Part shown: positions 10,373 through 21,755 of the stretch, piece by piece
How positions within the stretch are numbered: position 1 is the first letter of the stretch
Layout: each line of letters opens with the position of its first letter
DNA from: Siphonodentalium dalli
Lineage: Eukaryota > Mollusca > Scaphopoda > Gadilida > Siphonodentaliidae
Direction: 5' to 3'
Assembly (NCBI GenBank): GCA_032622095.1
Contig: CP136067.1
Span: forward strand, 92,992,707-93,056,706
DNA: 64,000 nt
Position numbers and translations under genes: made by a program
The notes under the pieces: model-generated
The model's input: the letters and a program-made list of their open reading frames with translations, nothing else
What the model was told of the DNA's origin: nothing
The model's database searches: none

Positions 10373-12270
10373 CAAATTGGCGATACATGGACGGATAGAT
10401 AGTTTTTTTTATGTAACTGATATCCTCGTTGGTGTCCCATGCTACATGTGATAACCTGAATGTGCGTCATTTTGAGACAGTCCAATCATCCTACTTATCT
10501 GTTGCAGGCCGTATCACAATTTTGTTGTCATATTTCTCATAACATTTACACTGTTTCCGCCAGAAACTTGGTTCAAAGCCAAACTCACTCTATCGGGAGG
10601 ACGGTGCTCCTTGTGTGTCGGCGGACATCGATGAAACTTGGGGCACCGTTCTCCAAAGGAACACAACACCACCTTAATTTGCCAGCTCCCGTAAAATGGC
10701 CATATATTCATATTCACTAGCAGCTGTTTTCCAGGGAGATGGGCTCACATAAGGTTCGTATTATTGTGTACCGATCCACATGCGCATCCACATTCTTGAC
10801 TGTCAACCTAAACTGTTATGAAAGATTAACATGTATATAATTGCGTCATAATAAATAGGTGCAGCTGCATTTCAGATAAATACGATATGCAGTTCATTGC
10901 AAAATTTCATATTATATGCTCGAGCGTATCATCGTAAATATAAAGTCATTGTTTGTGAATAGAAGACGCCAAGACAACAATAGATGGAATACAGGCGTTA
11001 GCTTATTTGTTATTTTGTGTTTATGTCTGGATTTCATTTCAAATAATGATCAAAGTGAGGGTATCATATTTCTCGGGTCACTGGTGATGTCAACTTTTCT
11101 ACGTTCATGTGCGTTTCATTGTGGTGTCAGTTACATTTTAAAATAACTGTGTGCAACACCATGTATACAGACAAAACACGTATGCGCAGGTCGGTAGGAA
11201 GGAATATTAGAGCGGGTTGGTTCTGTCGTACATTTGTACGACAGCCTCGTGCGCTCTTCTGGTGTACGTCGGAAGGCTTTTAGCTGGTGAGCTATAGCAC
11301 CGCTGGTATTCGGTGACTGACTTCAATGTCATATACATGGGCACTTAAATGCCAAGATTAAGTTCAATTCTAATCTGCATATATTTTTTAATATTCCTCC
11401 GATCATAATAGTAATATGTCGAAAACTATATCTATATTTTCGAATATCAGTCTGTCCCTATAGAAATTTACATTGAACACCCTTTGACGGTCAAAGGAGA
11501 GTAATCAGGTCTATACAACCGGTTGTCAAGGAGTACACTAAATAAAATGCGAGCATGGTTTCTCAATCCTTCAACAGACTAGGAGTATATATGCAATGAA
11601 TGGGTAAAGTCTGAGAATCAATACTCAAATAATTTTGTATCACGAAGATGCATGTTGTGTTGCCTCATTAATGGTCATTGGAACAAAATATTAGCTGATT
11701 AGTATGTGCATATATGATATCGTTGACATGGAAACATATTTTTTCCTGACACATGACCCATAGCCGACAGTCATTGATTCATTTGATTGGTGTTTTGTCT
11801 ATGCAATTTTTATGTTTAAAATAAAATAAATGAACACGCATTCCACCACAATTGGGATACAGGCAATACATAACTTAAAGTATTTAAGAAGTGCAATTTT
11901 CGCTCAAATGGCTGCCATTTAATCCGCTATTTTGAATTTACCCATAATATATAAGATAATGTTGTCAAATGGTCTACAGTCTGATACATGCCCGACCAAC
12001 ATAGCTACAAACTGAGCAGTGTTTATCGCAGTTACTGGTCAACCGCAATTTGCAATGGCTTAAAATGGGAGGAAAACAGGCGTTTTCACCAAAATGGTTG
12101 CCATGTCAACCATGACACATTTCCAACTTGGCATGATATCCAAAATTACTATTCATGTGTTTCAGATGTGTGTCAAATGTTGCACGTTACCATAACATGC
12201 AAAATATTTCATCTATCCGCCCCACTAATAACATCCCATGTATGAGGATGATTGTGGCCCATTTGCGTAT
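10373..12270. other. Mostly unannotated spacer with a truncated Helitron-like head
   Basis: At about 11420-11480 there is 'atatctatattttcgaatatcagtctgtcc' followed by a 'tatagaaatt' phrase. This matches the start of the Helitron-like module seen at 33745. Otherwise only short ORFs without motifs are present. A short hairpin TGTCGTAC/GTACGACA occurs near 11225-11245. Confidence 0.4.
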
Positions 12271-12275
12271 ACAAG

Positions 12276-12330
12276 TTATGAAATAAAAAATGTCATGAAA
12301 TAAAATATGTTATGAAATAAAAAATGTCCG
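12276..12330. repeat. Short AT-rich tandem repeat
   Basis: 'tatgaaataaaaaatgt' occurs three times with small changes, unit about 18-19 bp. Confidence 0.6.
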
Positions 12331-12479
12331 CTTAAGATGTGACTTTTGTGGCGTTGTTCGCGAATAAGAAAAAAGGTCCGAATTGTGGAAAAATTTGATT
12401 CCATCTTGACTATGACCTGTGTGTTCTCAAATGTGGAATATATACCAGATATCAAAAGTTTCTTTTGAAGTTTGTTCAA

Positions 12480-13230
12480 GTTATTTAGGCATCACCAATA
12501 TGATGATTCTTAAGAGGAACAAATGTGCATAACTCCATCAAAATCATTGAACCATTCCAACATTCCAACTTGACATGTGTTTTCTGAACTGTAAACCGTT
12601 TACCCACAAACAAGAGATTCTGTTCAAGTTATCATCCGGATAACCGAAATTATTTCTAAGTGTGAAAAGATGCATAACTCTGTCAAAAATCACCAGGGCG
12701 TGATCCATTTTCGGTCATACTTGACTTATATTTTTTTCAAACGTTAATTAGTAATAATTACATACCATATCGAACAACCTTAAACAAAACTTGATTTCTG
12801 AGTCGAGCAAGAGACAGAACTCAGCCAACAATCAACGTACCATCACCAAATAAGAAGACGACATGACTGTCTTTCCAAATATGGATAACGTACCAGCTAC
12901 ATGTATAAACAATTATGTCTAGCGTTAGTCGTCAAGTTGTCATCCCAAAAAATTGTGGTTTCTAAGTTTAAAAGGGGCATAATTCCGACTGATAACTGCA
13001 TCAAATAATATCAGACCATAATCAAAAGCGAACTTGATGTGTATCTCAAATGCGATCCACATGCCAACATGTTATGTCAAAAAATCATCTTGAACTTATC
13101 AACCGCAAAACCGGACAAAGTTGAGAAAGGGGCACACGTCCGGTCAAAAATGACCGGACTTTGAACAAATTCGAATCTGACATGTGTGTTTTTACAACCA
13201 ATACACACACGATTGAATATATAGCGAAAT
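12480..13230. repeat. Diverged tandem modules of 'gcataactc' type
   Basis: About four loosely similar modules of roughly 200 bp repeat the order 'ttctaagtgtgaaaagatgcataactctgtcaaa', 'catcc..taaccg', 'gaacttgatgtgt.t.tcaaa' and 'gttatcatcc'. They are clearest near 12500, 12640, 12930 and 13090. This matches a repeat type widespread in molluscs. No coding frame spans it. Confidence 0.5.
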
Positions 13231-13506
13231 ATACTTAATCTGTGTTCACTATTTACCTGGCGATTTATTTTCACTCGGAGTAACACGGTCGTGTAGCTAA
13301 TTGGTCAGTGGACTGATTGTGTGCAAACCCAGCGGTCGACATGGCTCGCTAGTACTTATATGACGACCAATTGTTACAAAACCCACCACAATAAGACGAC
13401 ACACCTACTATGCCATCGCTACTGTTGTGTCCGCAGTCAATGGTTGTTCCAGGAATCAAATTTTACATTGCTAAAAAAGCTACCGATCCAATAAAGCTAC
13501 ATTAAT

Positions 13507-13935
13507 GTGTGGCCTAGCGGTCTTTTATTTTCCCCCGACATTCCGTCGGAGGACAATAGTAATGACCCTCGTCAGTGCGTCCGTGTGTGCGTGGGAACGT
13601 ATGTCCGTGCGTCCGTCCGGAACTTTGTCAAAGCCTGCAAGTATTCTGTCATTTTAAACTTGGCACACATATCAACCTGTATGGGAACCTGCGCACTTGC
13701 GATTTTGAGTTTGGTCGGGCTCACTTTGGCGGTTATTGCCCTTTTTCGACATAGAATCGTACATCCTGGGACGCATTTTTGTCCGAGTCTATATTTCGTC
13801 ATTTTCCAGTCATTTTTTTTAAATCTTGGCACAGATAACCATAATGGGAAACTGCGAACCTGCGACGTTCAGTTCAGTCGAAGTCCTTTTGGCAGAGTTA
13901 TTGCCATTTTTCGACATAGAAATGTTTTACTGTAA
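13507..13935 (+). repeat. Interspersed repeat with two internal modules
   Basis: It starts with 'cgacattccgtcggaggacaa' and a CCGT-rich stretch. The phrase 'tgcgcacttgcgattttgagttt...ttattgccctttttcgacatagaat' at about 13685-13765 is repeated in diverged form at about 13845-13925. The 142-codon ORF across it is a by-product of the repeat and has no domain. Confidence 0.55.
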
Positions 13936-14479
13936 AATCCTTTTAATTCGTGGGGGTCTGTTATTCGTTGATTTTGTGGTTTTGCTGAACCACAAAAACA
14001 ACAACCAACAAAATAGTCGACTCTTGCGTTGAATGAACAAAAAACCCATATAATATACGAGATGGAAATAAAGATCGGACATTAAGGTATGTTTTCTAAA
14101 AGCCGTAAAATGTATGTATAGAAAAACACAGAAGACGAGATGAAGCGTAATCGTTTTCAATAATTATCATTCATTCACCGAAACGAATTTGATATGCTAC
14201 ATCATCTGATCTCGGCTATCATAGTTTGTATAACAATGCTCAATTTTAAAAGGCTATTTGGTTACCAGTAACCACGTGCAGACTACATACTACAATACAT
14301 ACCTACTTGGCCAAAGTTTGAAATGAAGCTTATAGCTATTATGGTAATGATTACGTGATGTGCTTTCAGCGCAAGAATACCTTGGGGTCTAATTTCACAG
14401 TAGTATACACATAATTTGTGTCATGCAGCTGCTACTGTAGGACTTGTTGATATGCATAAAAATGATATCTGATCCACGA

Positions 14480-14842
14480 ATTCATGTACCGGCAAAAAAA
14501 GGGGGGATAACTCCACCAAAGAAAGTCACAGACGTCATAATTGCAGGTGCACAGGTTCCCATGGTACTACATATCTGTTCCAAGTTTTAAAAAATTGACC
14601 TAAAATAATAAAAGCTGGGACAACATTATACATGTTGTGAAAAAATTTCTAAGTTGAAAAAGGGGGATAACTCCACCCAAAACGTCAGACATAATCGCTG
14701 ATATGTGTGCCAAGTTTCACGGAAATGATAAAAAAACGACTCAGAAAAACTCAGGACAAATTTGTGTCCACGGACGGACGACGGATGGACGGTCAAGCTG
14801 ATCCCAGTATACCCCCACAATTTTGTTGCGGGGTATAATAAA
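14480..14842. repeat. Interspersed repeat ending 'cccccacaattttgttgcggggtata'
   Basis: Two modules with 'aaaa.gggggataactccacc' (about 14496 and 14660) and 'gtcacagacgtcataattgc'-like phrases precede 'acggacggacgacggatggacgg' and a terminal hairpin-forming 'acccccacaa'/'ttgcggggt'. The block resembles a non-autonomous element of mollusc genomes. Transposon class unknown. Confidence 0.5.
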
Positions 14843-15595
14843 ACCTTCTGTCGAGTTCTGGGCTATTCAGAGACCCGGATTCCAGCTTTCACTCATTTAT
14901 TATTAAAAACGTATTGCCGTGGTAACATCAGAACCTGCCTACATATGTCCACCAGCACATTATTATATTTATTAATTATATCAAAAACATAAACTATAAT
15001 TTAATAAAACTGGGAATTGCTATAATAAGAAATGTCTGCATTAATGTTTACTACCTTGTAAGTGATGATTCCACAATTATCTCATGTTTCACACAAAACA
15101 GCATTTTATTACCCGAAAATCGAATCCCAGAAAATTGACGGACCCGATAATTATCTTATGGTAGGTGAACATGATCACACTTTGTTATTTAGTTAAATTC
15201 CTAAACAGAAATAGAGGAAAATGTTATTCAGGCAGTTGGTTCCATTTTTCACTGTTTTCATTTACGAAAAAGCCTATTTAACCCCAAAAAATAAACAATC
15301 GTACAACAATTCATTTGAAGGTAACAACCGCATGTTATGCACTCTATCAAGACTAGTATGTTGATATAGTATTCGTCTTGTTACTCTTCCACATAATTCA
15401 ATTGGATTAATGGCCGATTCCATTGGGCCAGTTGACATATAGAAATAAGTGAGGGGGTGTGTTGTTCGGATAGCTGAATTCCAGTTTTCACTGATTTTAT
15501 TAATTAATAAAAACAAATAACCCTGGTAACCATTGATCCTGCTTTATTCCAACAACGCCTTATCATATCTATTACTTACATCTGAATTGTTGACA
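14825..15595. repeat. Inverted copies of the 7.7-8.6 kb repeat family
   Basis: The reverse complement of about 15190-15312 matches 7758-7872 closely, including 'tgttgtacgattgtttatttt' and 'tgcctgaat.a.a.ttcc'. The reverse complement of 15440-15595 matches 8075-8200 (gttaccagggt, gtgaaaactggaat). A second copy of the latter lies at about 14860-14985. Confidence 0.65.
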
Positions 15596-15599
15596 AACG

Positions 15600-16140
15600 A
15601 AGCTGTTTTTTTATAATTTAGAAGAAAGGTCAACCAAGGTCATACTACTCCTGAAGTTCCATGAGTACAGGCCAAGCCAGAATATACCGTTGACACATTC
15701 ACTTTTGGTGGGATGCGACCGATTAGTGGAATATAAACATAGGTGTTCCTTTTGAAAAAATACAATAGTTTTATGTACAGTAGTAATACTAAACTACTCT
15801 ACTGTATTGCTATAATATACAATGTTAAACTGCAGTATATTATGGTTTTACTACAGTGATGTATAAAATACTATGCATCTATGATCTACCATAGTTATAC
15901 TCTAGTCATACTATAACAAAAACTGCCGAAAAACAAAAATTTAAGCAAATCCAAGATGGCTGATAATATCACGTGACCAACTGACCATGTGTCCTATGAG
16001 TACCACTATGGCATTGAATGGGTTTCCACGCTGGCTGGTGATAGGTCATTGCCAAGTATACCCACAATTTAAGTTTCAACTAAATACATCAATAATTACC
16101 CGATAGTCATTGCATTACCCATATACATGTATATACATAA
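15600..16140. other. Intergenic, AT-rich, nothing firm
   Basis: The stretch around 15770-15930 is rich in 'actata/tatagt' words (tagtaatactaaactactc and similar). It gives no defined repeat unit and no gene. Confidence 0.4.
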
Positions 16141-16144
16141 ACTA

Positions 16145-16735
16145 CTAATATTTAAATCCAGAATGCTTGGCACTGGGGTGTATGTCCATGTGGCGCGGTG
16201 GCAGCAAAAGAGTTAAACCGCACCATTGGATTCCTCTTATCTTGAAGATGATTGTGCATAGGTTTGGTGGTATTCGGCGACTAAACAAATTCTTATCAAA
16301 TTTAATGCCCTTCCTCATCGCTTGTCCAAACGGCACCTAATTTGGCGTCGTTAATTCACACGATTAGATTCTTTGTATCATACAGAACAATTAATTTGCT
16401 GGAAATCGGCGCTAAAATATTTTTTATCAATTTCGGTACCCCTCTCCCATTCCGTGCAACCATGACTCGAACGGCTCCACTTTTGACATATTTAAACTAC
16501 ACCATTAGATTCCTGATATCATGAAGATGATTATGTATAAGTTTGGTGGAAATCGGAGACAAAAATGTTTGCTGCCCTTCCCCCTTTTCTGCCCCTGGCA
16601 ATAGCAGCGTTACCCCATTAAAAGGTTACCCCAAATAGATCCCTCTGGTGTCATCTAGATGGTCCCCCGTAAATTTCAATATAACACAGACAGACAGGCA
16701 GACAGACAGACATTCGCAAATATAAATATAGATTG
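16145..16735 (-). mobile_element. Helitron-like module, reverse orientation, 5' part
   Basis: Read on the minus strand it starts near 16727 with TCTATATTTATATTTGCGAA followed by a CTGT/CTGC microsatellite. It continues with modules containing 'cgccgatttccaccaaactt', 'ttcatgatatcaggaatctaat' and 'gtggtttaa'. These are the same modules, in the same order, as in the plus-strand element starting at 33745. The 3' end of this copy is not evident. Confidence 0.65.
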
Positions 16736-17202
16736 AGCGTAGTTCAAACGATGTTTTCCATGGAGTGTGACGGTCGATTTGCTTGAGATTTTCGGTGGCG
16801 TTAGTAGAATGCTACATTCCACCAGTTCGCATCGCGCCTAATACTAACTTATCAATTTCACACACCCGATTAAGTCCATAATATGTCTTTAAACACACGC
16901 CTGTTTGAAATATAGTCCAGGCTTATATTTCGAATTCTGCCCCTTTCCATGACGAATATACAAATCGTGTTACGCCCACAACCAGCAACAGGGACCACAG
17001 CGACGAATGGCATATTACTGTATAACGACTATGTTCTGAATAATATTTTCAGCATATTCAATACAATTTTACCTATTTCAGATACTAGATCTGTAATCTT
17101 TAGTGAACAGGGAGATGAACTAATCTTCATCCACTATGACTATCTATATTTCAAATTTATATTATCTTGTAACAATTTGGACATAATAAATATGTTCAAT
17201 CA

Positions 17203-19650
17203 TCAGTTTATTAGTCCTGATGTTTCCCGTAATTCCTCGTCTGACCGTAGACTAATACACTCATACAGTCGCCTCCAAAACATATGCTCTCCGAATCCGT
17301 CAGTGTATGTAATGTATGTGTCGAGCTCCCTATGTTCCCTCATCTCCACTGGAATGAGCGGCTCAGGAACGAACAGATAATCCACCAAAATAACGACGTT
17401 TCTGTCAGAGTATATACCTTCCATTCGCGCCATGTTGAATTCATATCGGCACCACGAACTCCGCACATAGGAAGGTGATAAGATCACGACTGTCCATCTG
17501 CTGTTATTAATAGCATTCAGGATGTTGGACGCGATTGGATGACCCAGCATAAAATCTCTCTGATGAAGACACACTCGCAAACCACGATCTTCCTCTAGAA
17601 TTGGCACGATCTTGTGGACAATGAATTTATAATCTTCTGTCGCGTACGAAATGAAGGCATCCCATTTATATTCAGGTGATTTCAGGCCACTGTGTCCGTA
17701 ATATTTAGACCGGAACAGGTTGTACAGGTACTGAAGTTTCAATCTCTCTTTATAAATCATCCCGATCAAAATCGCGATTATCGCCGCCGTGTTACAAATC
17801 ACACCAATCGCGATTATCGGCGAATAAGTATTGCAATATAATTCTAGGGCTAGCAGTACATAGTCGATTTCAGAAGATAATGCAGTTCCGTTCGGAAAGT
17901 CGCACTGCACAATTCGGTCGTATGATACATTTACGCGTGTCTCTGTAAGCCATCGAATGTAGTCAATGTTGTTACATGAACACTCCGGGGAATTACCTGA
18001 GATGTCTAGTCGAAATCCTGGACCAAACATTCCCATGGTTTTCCTGACAATCGGGCTTATGGTGCGGATTCTGTTTCGCCGTAAGCTAACCGATTGCAAA
18101 TGTTTCATATGTGATATTTCGAGATTGAATTCAGTAATAGAATTGTCGTTGAAAATGATAGTTGTCATGTACATTTGGTTAATGAAGATATCGCTAGGTA
18201 TGTCTCTTATATTGTTCGTTGCCAGGTCAATATTTTCCAAATATCTCAATTCTCCAAAAATAGCGCGGTGTTCATGTTTTGGCACGACGAACCCAAGATA
18301 GTTGCTACTTAGGTATAAATCTTTCAATCGTTTTCCAACGTCGAAAAAACCAACGGAGACTTCATGACAGCCGTTCCCAGATAGGTCGAGTGACCAGACC
18401 GTCTGCATCAGCTGCAAAGAGTGCCATACTACGGCACTGTTCTGGCTATAGTTAAAAACCCCGAGCTTTGGAACGACAAATTGGAATAAATTTAGATAGC
18501 TATGGGTCATTTGTGATCTGCTGACATCTGCATGTGTGAGAGACCTTAGCGAGGACAGTTCCATCAAGGAGACTTCGTTCGGAAGAAAGCGGTTTCCACT
18601 GAAGGACATATATTGCAGACCTCTTGGAAGTAGTTCGTAGACTCCAGGTGCAACCAACTCAATCGCGTTAAAACCAAGGTCAATGTAAGATAGCGCCGTG
18701 TTTCTCATCCATTTCACGTGTCGTGTTTCCAGAGTGACAGCTGAGCCGTAATGATGATTTATTTCTCGAACGTATAGCTTTTTCAATGCCGGCGGCGACC
18801 CCGGCAATGACTTAAACGCCGTTTCAAGAACATTAATCCCCAATCCGGCATTAATAGAAATATCCAAAGAATGTACTTTGCGCAGGTTTCTGAACGCTGT
18901 TGGGTGAATGTATCGGATACCGCAGTTACTTAGAACAATGGTTCTAATATTTGGAACCGATTTAAAAAAATCATAGTTTAGCTTGTCGATTGAACAGAAA
19001 CCATACGAATAGCCCATCTTCAAGGTTGTTAGATGTGAGAGGGTTACCGTAGAGGAGCTGAACGTAGCGTTAGTAAGTCCGTCGATCGTCAGTTCTTCTA
19101 AAGATGTAAGTTTTCCCAGTGTATCGAGAGGATAGTGGTAAGATTGGTCCATGATTTGTATGTTATCACTCATGAGAAGGATCTTTAGATTACCCAGGTT
19201 GCTAAACACGTTCACCGGGTATGTCAGCTTTGTCATTTTCAAATTATTCCCAGTCAAATCGAGTTCTATGAGCTCCTCCAGTCCATAAAATGCTAATGGT
19301 TCCAACTTGTAAATTCTGTTTTTCGATAAATTGAGCAGAAGCAGTCGCATTGCAGAAGTGAATGCGTAACTCGGGACAACATCCAGATCGTTCTCACTGA
19401 GGTCGAGGGACAGACATCCAGAATAGAACTCCGGCACACGGGTGATTTCTTCCGATGTGCAATCACACATCCATCCGGTGTGAGAAAACACATCGCCTCT
19501 CCTCATTCGACATACATCAGTAGGACTAGTCGTGCTGACCAAATCGGCACCGCCATCTAATTTAGTCACGTGATGGGACCGTAGATCACTGGTGAGAAAA
19601 ACAACACACACCAATGCTATCTCTATCCGGACTGCAGGAAGACGGATCAT
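17203..19650 (-). CDS. Toll-like receptor (single-cysteine-cluster type), 815 residues
   Basis: A cell-surface or endosomal innate immune receptor that would signal through its cytoplasmic TIR domain to adaptors such as MyD88. The start is taken at the ATG at 19650-19648: MIRLPAVRIEIALVCVVFLT is a good signal peptide, and the open frame upstream lacks an ATG. A minus-strand splice acceptor (TTTCAG, ending at 19655) lies just before it, suggesting a 5'UTR intron. The ectodomain has leucine-rich repeats from about residue 80 (LSLDLSENDLDVVP, LLLNLSKNRI, LIELDLTGNNL) to 580. A C-terminal cap CSC...C...C follows, then a membrane span at about 612-633 and a TIR domain at 661-800. Box 1 is WDAFISYA, box 2 is RDFMLGHPI and box 3 is FW (791-792). 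The BB-loop proline position is leucine 702. It is otherwise intact and has no introns in the coding part. Ligand unknown. Confidence 0.93.
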   Translation of the reverse strand: MIRLPAVRIEIALVCVVFLTSDLRSHHVTKLDGGADLVSTTSPTDVCRMRRGDVFSHTGWMCDCTSEEITRVPEFYSGCLSLDLSENDLDVVPSYAFTSAMRLLLLNLSKNRIYKLEPLAFYGLEELIELDLTGNNLKMTKLTYPVNVFSNLGNLKILLMSDNIQIMDQSYHYPLDTLGKLTSLEELTIDGLTNATFSSSTVTLSHLTTLKMGYSYGFCSIDKLNYDFFKSVPNIRTIVLSNCGIRYIHPTAFRNLRKVHSLDISINAGLGINVLETAFKSLPGSPPALKKLYVREINHHYGSAVTLETRHVKWMRNTALSYIDLGFNAIELVAPGVYELLPRGLQYMSFSGNRFLPNEVSLMELSSLRSLTHADVSRSQMTHSYLNLFQFVVPKLGVFNYSQNSAVVWHSLQLMQTVWSLDLSGNGCHEVSVGFFDVGKRLKDLYLSSNYLGFVVPKHEHRAIFGELRYLENIDLATNNIRDIPSDIFINQMYMTTIIFNDNSITEFNLEISHMKHLQSVSLRRNRIRTISPIVRKTMGMFGPGFRLDISGNSPECSCNNIDYIRWLTETRVNVSYDRIVQCDFPNGTALSSEIDYVLLALELYCNTYSPIIAIGVICNTAAIIAILIGMIYKERLKLQYLYNLFRSKYYGHSGLKSPEYKWDAFISYATEDYKFIVHKIVPILEEDRGLRVCLHQRDFMLGHPIASNILNAINNSRWTVVILSPSYVRSSWCRYEFNMARMEGIYSDRNVVILVDYLFVPEPLIPVEMREHRELDTYITYTDGFGEHMFWRRLYECISLRSDEELRETSGLIN

Positions 19651-19654
19651 GGGC

Positions 19655-19664
19655 CTGAAACGAT
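19655..19664 (-). other. Putative splice acceptor before the TLR start codon
   Basis: On the minus strand the sequence reads CGTTTCAG followed by GCCC and the ATG. This is a plausible 3' splice site placing the whole coding region in one exon behind a 5'UTR intron. Not proven without RNA data. Confidence 0.5.
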
Positions 19665-20369
19665 TATAAATGATTACTATTAACCACGATCGTGTTATGG
19701 ATACAATGTGTACAGAAACGTATATTAGTAATAATGTTAATTTCGTAGATACATTGTAAGTTATTGTTGTTGACTGGCGACAACATCGAAGTCGTTCGAG
19801 TATGTCCAGTATACGGAAGTTCGCACATTCAAGTACGACGGTACTCAAAGTTGGTCGAATATTAAAATTACCAATTTGGTCGACATTAATACAAATTTAA
19901 TGAAGCCCAAGCATTGCCCGTAAATAGATATCGCACCGCACAGTTGACGTTATGGTGAGTCGCTGTCACAATATTTCAGAATAATCGTCCACTAAATCAA
20001 AAAAATATTTTTTTGTGAAATGCAACCGATTGTATTTAGAGTTTTCTGAAAAATATAGCTAAATTGAAATAATTTACTGATTATAAGCGAAACACTACAT
20101 AAACATCGTATTCGGCTGATTTGGGAAACACTAAATGTGTACTAATTGTATTAGTTGGAGTCCGACAGATGAAGCCACGCCATGGTTGTGAAATGATGCA
20201 TTTAACTATTTCAACATGGAACGTAAATTACAAAATTATTTCACTGTTTACGAATTATTTTACACATAGCAAGAACGTCAATAAATTCCACTACGTCCTT
20301 ATGCGTCCTATATATAAAAGTAGTTCAACATACACACAACGCCGTAAGCGTGTGAGATACCAATCCCTA
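19665..20369. other. TLR upstream region
   Basis: It contains probable 5'UTR intron and promoter sequence of the minus-strand TLR. The open frame to 19848 has no ATG and no motif. No TATA box or factor site could be named with confidence. Confidence 0.35.
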
Positions 20370-21755
20370 ATAGTCCGGGAGCTAATAGGGGTGCCCTTGC
20401 ACCCCCCCCCCCTGGGACTTAACTTCACCCCACTCATTTTGTTCCTTATTATGTCTTCAACTTTTAAGCAATGTTAACAAGAACAAAAGTGGCCGTGTAG
20501 ACTCCAGACAAGATGGCATCCATCATGGCCGCCGTTTTTCAGCCAAGACCCTAAGTCAGTTTTATGCAAATTATAGCGGGGAAATCTTGTAAAATGTATA
20601 CAAATGTATATATTTTCGTGAAGCTAAGACATAATGACACTTTTTTTTGACCAAAATTGAAACTCACCATCCATGATGGCCGCCAAAATGGCCGCCGGAA
20701 GTTGAAAATATGACATTTTTTCACAAATATCTACTAGATCAATTCATGATGTTTGGAACTGGTTGAGTAATATGACTTTATTTAGTGTTTTTTATATTAA
20801 CTCATCATTGGAGCAATTAAATGTCCAACTAATGGGGTCCTAACCCCTTCTGATCCCTCAAAAATTCGATTTTACAGAACGCGGTACAAAAGTTTACAAA
20901 AAATCACAATTGGGATTCTAGTCATATTTCAACAAGAAATGAAAAGAACATTGTAATGTAAGTGAGGCATATCATTACCAATGAATATTCCAACTCTCTG
21001 GAACCAAAAATCTTACCTTGGCTCAAAATGGCTGCGAAAATGGCCGCCAAATTATGGAAAATGGTAAATATTGCCCCAGGGTGTCCTGCAATCGCTTAGA
21101 AGTTGTGGTTGATGTATACAATTGGCTAATCTGTATTCTATACATTGCATACTAACATGTCTAATGCACCATGGATCATTTTTACTATTGTCACCACTGA
21201 CATCACCAGAAAATGGGATTTGTCTCTCACAAACTTGACAAAAATATTGGCAAAAATTCACTTTTCAGGGTTCGACCATTTGTTCAAGTAAAATGCAACT
21301 ATCTTTGGTATCAAAGGTGTTTATTGTTTTGGTCTATCTTAAGTGTGTCACACGGTGGTGCTTAAAGACTAAAATGCTCAAGATGGCTTCCAAAATGGCA
21401 ACCAAATTTGTAAAAAGTTAAAAGTTAACATATCCCGAACATTATTCTCTGCGTTATCCGAAAAAGATAGCAAATTGTGACTCACTTAGTTATTTTACGT
21501 ATTAGTTAATTAACTGACAAATACGTTCTATTATATTTGTTCCAGTTCCGTATGGGGCATGACAAATTCATTTTAAAGTTGCAGTATGGAATTTTGCGGA
21601 GTACCTCTTTTGTGAATCTGGCCATATTATTGAAAGGAAATGGGTAGAACTTTGAGACGGAACTGAGATGAACCATCGTGATATGTGGGTATTCAGGCCC
21701 ACTATGATACAAATTTGTCAACTGGATACAGAGTGGAGGCCAAGATGGCAGCCAT
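20370..21755 (+). repeat. Left inverted arm of the foldback element
   Basis: Pairs with 24180-25550. It is rich in 'atggccgcc'-type words (atgatggccgccaaaatggc and variants) at intervals. It has small insertions/deletions against the right arm, so it is not a very recent duplication. Confidence 0.8.

Noticed and set aside
16949-17380. 143-codon plus-strand ORF overlapping the TLR 3' end
   Set aside because: Its right half is antisense to the TIR coding region, it has no domain, and no splice or start context supports it.
19651-19848. N-terminal extension of the TLR frame by 66 codons
   Set aside because: It lacks an ATG (starts with TTG), is followed by a splice acceptor, and would bury the signal peptide.
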